Origin: Beroe forskalii
Lineage: Eukaryota; Ctenophora; Nuda; Beroida; Beroidae
Direction of reading: 5' to 3'
NCBI GenBank assembly: GCA_011033025.1
Contig: WFMF01000092.1
Location: 1-64,000 of the forward strand
DNA length: 64,000 nucleotides
The translations under genes were made by a program, and so were the position numbers. Positions 60,377 through 64,000 of the stretch are shown in pieces. The notes beneath the pieces were generated by a model, which worked only from the letters and a program-made list of their open reading frames with translations, did no database searches and was not told the origin of the DNA. Numbering within the stretch: position 1 is the first letter of the stretch; each line of letters starts with the position of its first letter.

Positions 60377-60856
60377 CTAGCTGGCCCGTTGGGGCCTGCA
60401 AACACAAAGCTCACTCAGCGCTGCTACGCAGCACCTCGTTCGCAAGTTTTAAACACTACCATTCAAATAGGACGCTTGTAACCACATCAAAAAATCTAGT
60501 ATTCCAAGAAAATTTATGAAGGAGCAGAATGGAAAATAGAATTAGTCGAGTTTTGTTCCAGAGTTCCGTTTTGATTGCAAGATGATGTTAATTCTGAGTT
60601 CTGACAACTGATTCCCATACTCATACTGCTATACTGATATGACACCGACATATGATAATTTTGTTGCGTAATAGGAAGCACTCGCATAGAACTGATCATA
60701 ATCTGCACGTGCGGAAAATTTGTTTCCATAGCAACGGCACCCCATTTCTCCCGTTTGCATTCATTTCTCTTGATATTCTCTTGGCAAGCTCAAATTTAAA
60801 CTGTGCGCCGCACAGACATACATTATTCACGTGCTCTTACGAAATTATATATAAGA
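60377..60856 (-). mobile_element. Complete non-autonomous Helitron, 480 bp
   Basis: Minus strand: TCTTATATATAATTTCG at 60856, 3' hairpin GCAGGCCCCAACGGGCCAGC then CTAG (60377-60380). It sits between A and T, the canonical Helitron target, without duplication. It carries the GCGCTGCTACGCAGC palindrome near the 3' end. Confidence 0.85.
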
Positions 60857-61073
60857 TATCTTGGCATATTCTTTAATGTGATCCTTCATGATATCAAGTG
60901 AATGAGATGAATGAAACTCAATGATGATAATGAAAGGAATGAATCAAACAATTTCACACAACCACGCAAATCGACTGACAGTTTCGGAATTTAAAATTCC
61001 ATCTTCAGGATCTCTGTGTGAATGTTAATCATCCTGGTGTCAGGTGTGACTCACTTAGATCCTGCTGCTCTCC

Positions 61074-61269
61074 ACATTGCATTACCTAAAGGGATCATGT
61101 TGGTGTTCAAGTATGGTGTTGGAGAAAAGTCTTGCTGATTGATGTCTTGAAGAAAGATTTATTTATGATTCAAATATATTTTATTATAATTGGTGTTCAA
61201 ATCATAAAGACATCAATCTGCAAGACTTTTCTCCAACTTTGTACATGATCCCTTTAGGTAATGCAATGT
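61074..61269. repeat. 196 bp imperfect hairpin
   Basis: ACATTGCATTACCTAAAGGG... pairs with ...CCCTTTAGGTAATGCAATGT. The stem extends imperfectly through GTTGGAGAAAAGTCTTGC and GACATCAATC. The loop is AT-rich. MITE or hairpin transcript. Confidence 0.7.
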
Positions 61270-62476
61270 AGAGAACAGATCGATGTTTCAGATAATTCTC
61301 ATCCCTAGCCTCATTACTTATTGTATTAATCTTAACTTCCAGCCTTTATCTATCTCGTATCCAAACATATACCTGTTTTCTAACTACACCCCAAAACTAA
61401 AGCAGAAACATTAAATAGTGCCTATATATTCTTATATTACTTACAAACATAAACATTAAACCTTATCAAAGCATCAACCTCAGCTTAAACCTTGTTTTTT
61501 CTCTAATATGGAAGCATGTGCTCATCCCTAATGGTCTGATACTAAACTGACCCCATAATAAGATGATGTCCATTTTCAACCCAAAACATGTGTCTTACTG
61601 ATCCCAATCTTATCCCATTCTATGACTCTAACCCTATTAAGAACACTGTCCAAAACTTGAGCGGATACAAAAAATTTAAATTTGACAACACTTTTCTCTC
61701 TGCTCTAAAGCTAGGCTAGACTGCAAGAGCAGAGAGCGCACTCTAGTCAGTAGTGAAAGTGCTCATAATACTGCATGCCCGGATGGAAAAATGTTCATCC
61801 AGGTTTCTGGACAGGTATGTTCATGTATGATATGCCTTAATGAATTCAATTCTGTGTTTGGGGTGTACTGGACTGGTTAAAGTAAGCCTTCTGTCTATTA
61901 TCTAGTATAGTTGTCTCTGTATCTTTGTCAGACCAACAATTCTGTCCAATTTTCATCACACTTATAGCTTGTTCCATTTCCTTGCTGGTTGGATCCTTGA
62001 CACTAGATTAATGGTAGTATAAGGGATGTATGTTTGTATGGGATAACCACTGGACTCACTGACTACTGGTAGTGGAACCATTTTTGTGTTTCCTTATGCA
62101 TATTCATAGATTGTGAGAATTTTCAGTTTCTAATCAATTGCTTTAAAAAGCTACACTTCATTTAGTTCCTATTAGAAGATAAATATCAGGTTGATTAATA
62201 AAAATTCTCTTGGTAAAAACTACATAGTTTTTGATCCAAAATTTTTATGACTCCATGCAAGCATGCAAGCATATGAACTGAATAGATCCACCTGTGGAAA
62301 TGCCAAGTCAACTGAAATAACACTGTCAACCTGTAGTTTTCGACTAACTGAAAATGAAACACAACTTAACTTTGTAATTTTTGTAACCAAACAGTAACAA
62401 GCTTTCAAGAAATGTGCATTGATCCCTGTTGAGTGTTGGTTCATGGATAGTTAATAATAAACCAAACCATTAATTG
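61270..62476. other. Non-coding stretch
   Basis: No gene or repeat that I can support. Confidence 0.45.
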
Positions 62477-62640
62477 TAAAACTGGTTAGTGGGAAACGAC
62501 CAGTTAACCTAACCAAAACCGAAACACCGGTTAACCGGGCATTTCCTGCTGGGCAAAACCGAAATCCTCACCAGATTTATTGAGAAATGGTTACTGGTCA
62601 TTTGGTACTGGTTAGTGGTTAACTGGTACTTTTTGTCTTA
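62477..62640. repeat. Iterated ACTGGTTAGTGG / AACCGGTTAACC motif cluster
   Basis: ACTGGTTAGTGG near both ends, with ACCAGTTAACC, CCGGTTAACCGG, AACCGAAA and GGTTAACTGGTAC between. Looks like another small element of iterated palindromic motifs; the ends and TSD are unclear. Confidence 0.5.
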
Positions 62641-64000
62641 TCAAAATCACAACCTAACAATTTACATATTGATTTGTAAAAATTCATAACCAAAGTGAAA
62701 TATGGAAGTCATTTCCTAACCCACCGGAACCCACCCACATGGATGCATAATTCACAATCTGTCTTCCCAATATATATTTAACAACTACTGCCTTCAGTTG
62801 GCTGCAGTAATATAGCTCCTTGCTTACTTGATTAACCTCCGAATTGCTTTACTAGCACTACCTGACAGGTGTCTTAGCCAAAGATTTCCCGATATTTTAG
62901 CTTTCCGTCAACTTTAATCCAATCACTTTGCAGTAAAATCCATCATTTTATCATGTACTTCCAGCTGATGGATGAAATTTCATGATACCCTCGAATTTCC
63001 TAAATACGATCAATTGCTAAATAGTTTTAGTCAGATAGGATCTCACTAAATATATACTTTCACCGTGTTTTATTTAGTTTTACCAGCATCAGTTTGACAA
63101 CCCCACGAGAGCCATCTAGGGTCAGAAGTTAAATCTTGCACAGATTAATTTACTCTGTTAACATGTCATATTATAGCAGTGATGCCCGTATTATAGCTTG
63201 AATGATTCCGCCCGTTGTAATAGTATGTATATAAATATATATCATTCTCTTTGGGAAATAAACTCGCTGGGTATTAAACTGTCATTTGCTCTAATTTCAT
63301 AAAGTTTATTTGATGAACTATGAGTTTACATAATTTGATAGTCGATTTTATGAGCAGTCAGGTTTATATTGAGGTATTTAACTGGTCTAAATGGCAACTA
63401 GCATTTCTGGTGTTTAGTGGCAATCGAGACATGTTGCATTATAATGTGATTTATATTTAAATGTGATTAGGTTTGTACTGCAGATACTGATAGAGTCTTT
63501 GTAGTGCGTTTTGTTTGCTTCTTGTTGCTCTCTTGACAGTTTAACTAACCTTTTCTTACATCAATTCTGATCCAACGATTTGTTTCTCTCTTTGGTTGTA
63601 TAGTCTGATTTACAATCAGACTTACAAGAAAAGATGAATATTAGAACAAGCAATGGGATCAATCTTTTGCCCTCTTCACAGCATTTACTGACCTAGACGA
63701 CTGAGAGAGAATGAGGACTGTCCGCCAGAATTTGGCATATTTCCACCAACAGAAGAGGAATATGTGAATTTGGTTTCAATTTCTCTAGAATATGCTGCTC
63801 TATTTTTATTGACACTGAATCCTATTCAGCTAGCCGTGGCATGATAGCTAAAACCATGAGTGATAAAACGTTTGTCTACAAGCTCATCATCAGGTATGGT
63901 ACATGGTTTCGAGGAATTTCATTATCAATTATAATTCACCATATATTTTGAAATAATTACTATATTCATTCATTTTTCGCCCTCTTATCTTGAAAAGATG
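62641..64000. other. Non-coding, with one weak exon-like island
   Basis: From about 63697 a frame opens after ACTGACCTAG and reads RLRENEDCPPEFGIFPPTEE onward to a TGA at about 63842. Splice signals are weak and the product is unknown. Nothing else supportable to the window edge. Confidence 0.25.

Overview
The window looks like nuclear DNA of an arthropod, most likely an insect. It is AT-rich and gene-poor, with spliceosomal signals (one likely intron of 97 bp), Helitrons, non-LTR retrotransposons and many small non-autonomous DNA transposons. A hemipteran is my guess, but no single feature proves the order. I see no bacterial operon, tRNA, rRNA or CRISPR.

The main structure is a very large imperfect palindrome. 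Arm 1 (about 2,757-18,694) reappears as its reverse complement in arm 2 (about 21,946-39,271) around a 3.25 kb spacer. Each arm carries a two-pore-domain potassium channel gene. The arm 1 copy (8602-9699) is intact; the arm 2 copy (34178-35265) has several small frameshifts. Because each arm gives the empty site for insertions in the other, many elements can be bounded to the base with their target duplications. Arm 1 only: a TTAA element (4199-6025), a foldback element (13413-15695), a TA element (16369-17977) and a truncated LINE. Arm 2 only: one extra Helitron, an 8-bp-TSD element (23682-26685) with a nested Tc1-like relic, a TA element (28761-30585), two abutting TA MITEs (31520-31769) and another 8-bp-TSD element (32303-34042). 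An element at 11576-12187 / 27877-28481 is in both arms and so is older than the duplication.

Many of these elements share one design. A short motif next to the terminus, often palindromic, is repeated many times through the element, and each family has its own motif. I count at least eight such elements with TA or TTAA target duplications. Two elements with 8-bp duplications and unrelated ends carry the same dimeric satellite of about 172 bp.

Right of the palindrome is a tandem array of about 1.42-kb units (39,219-47,770) holding decayed LINE ORF1 (gag-like) fragments. One unit is interrupted by a 2.3 kb TTAA element with long inverted repeats. Next comes a nearly intact LINE (49956-54047) with two PHD-type fingers, endonuclease and reverse transcriptase, split near its C-terminus by a 346 bp hAT-like MITE. 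The last 10 kb hold a complete Helitron, a 427 bp TA MITE, several hairpins and sparse exon-like islands.

The only convincing host gene is the potassium channel. Exon-like islands at 21009-21126 and 56095-56148 could belong to one or more long-intron genes, but I do not recognise their products.
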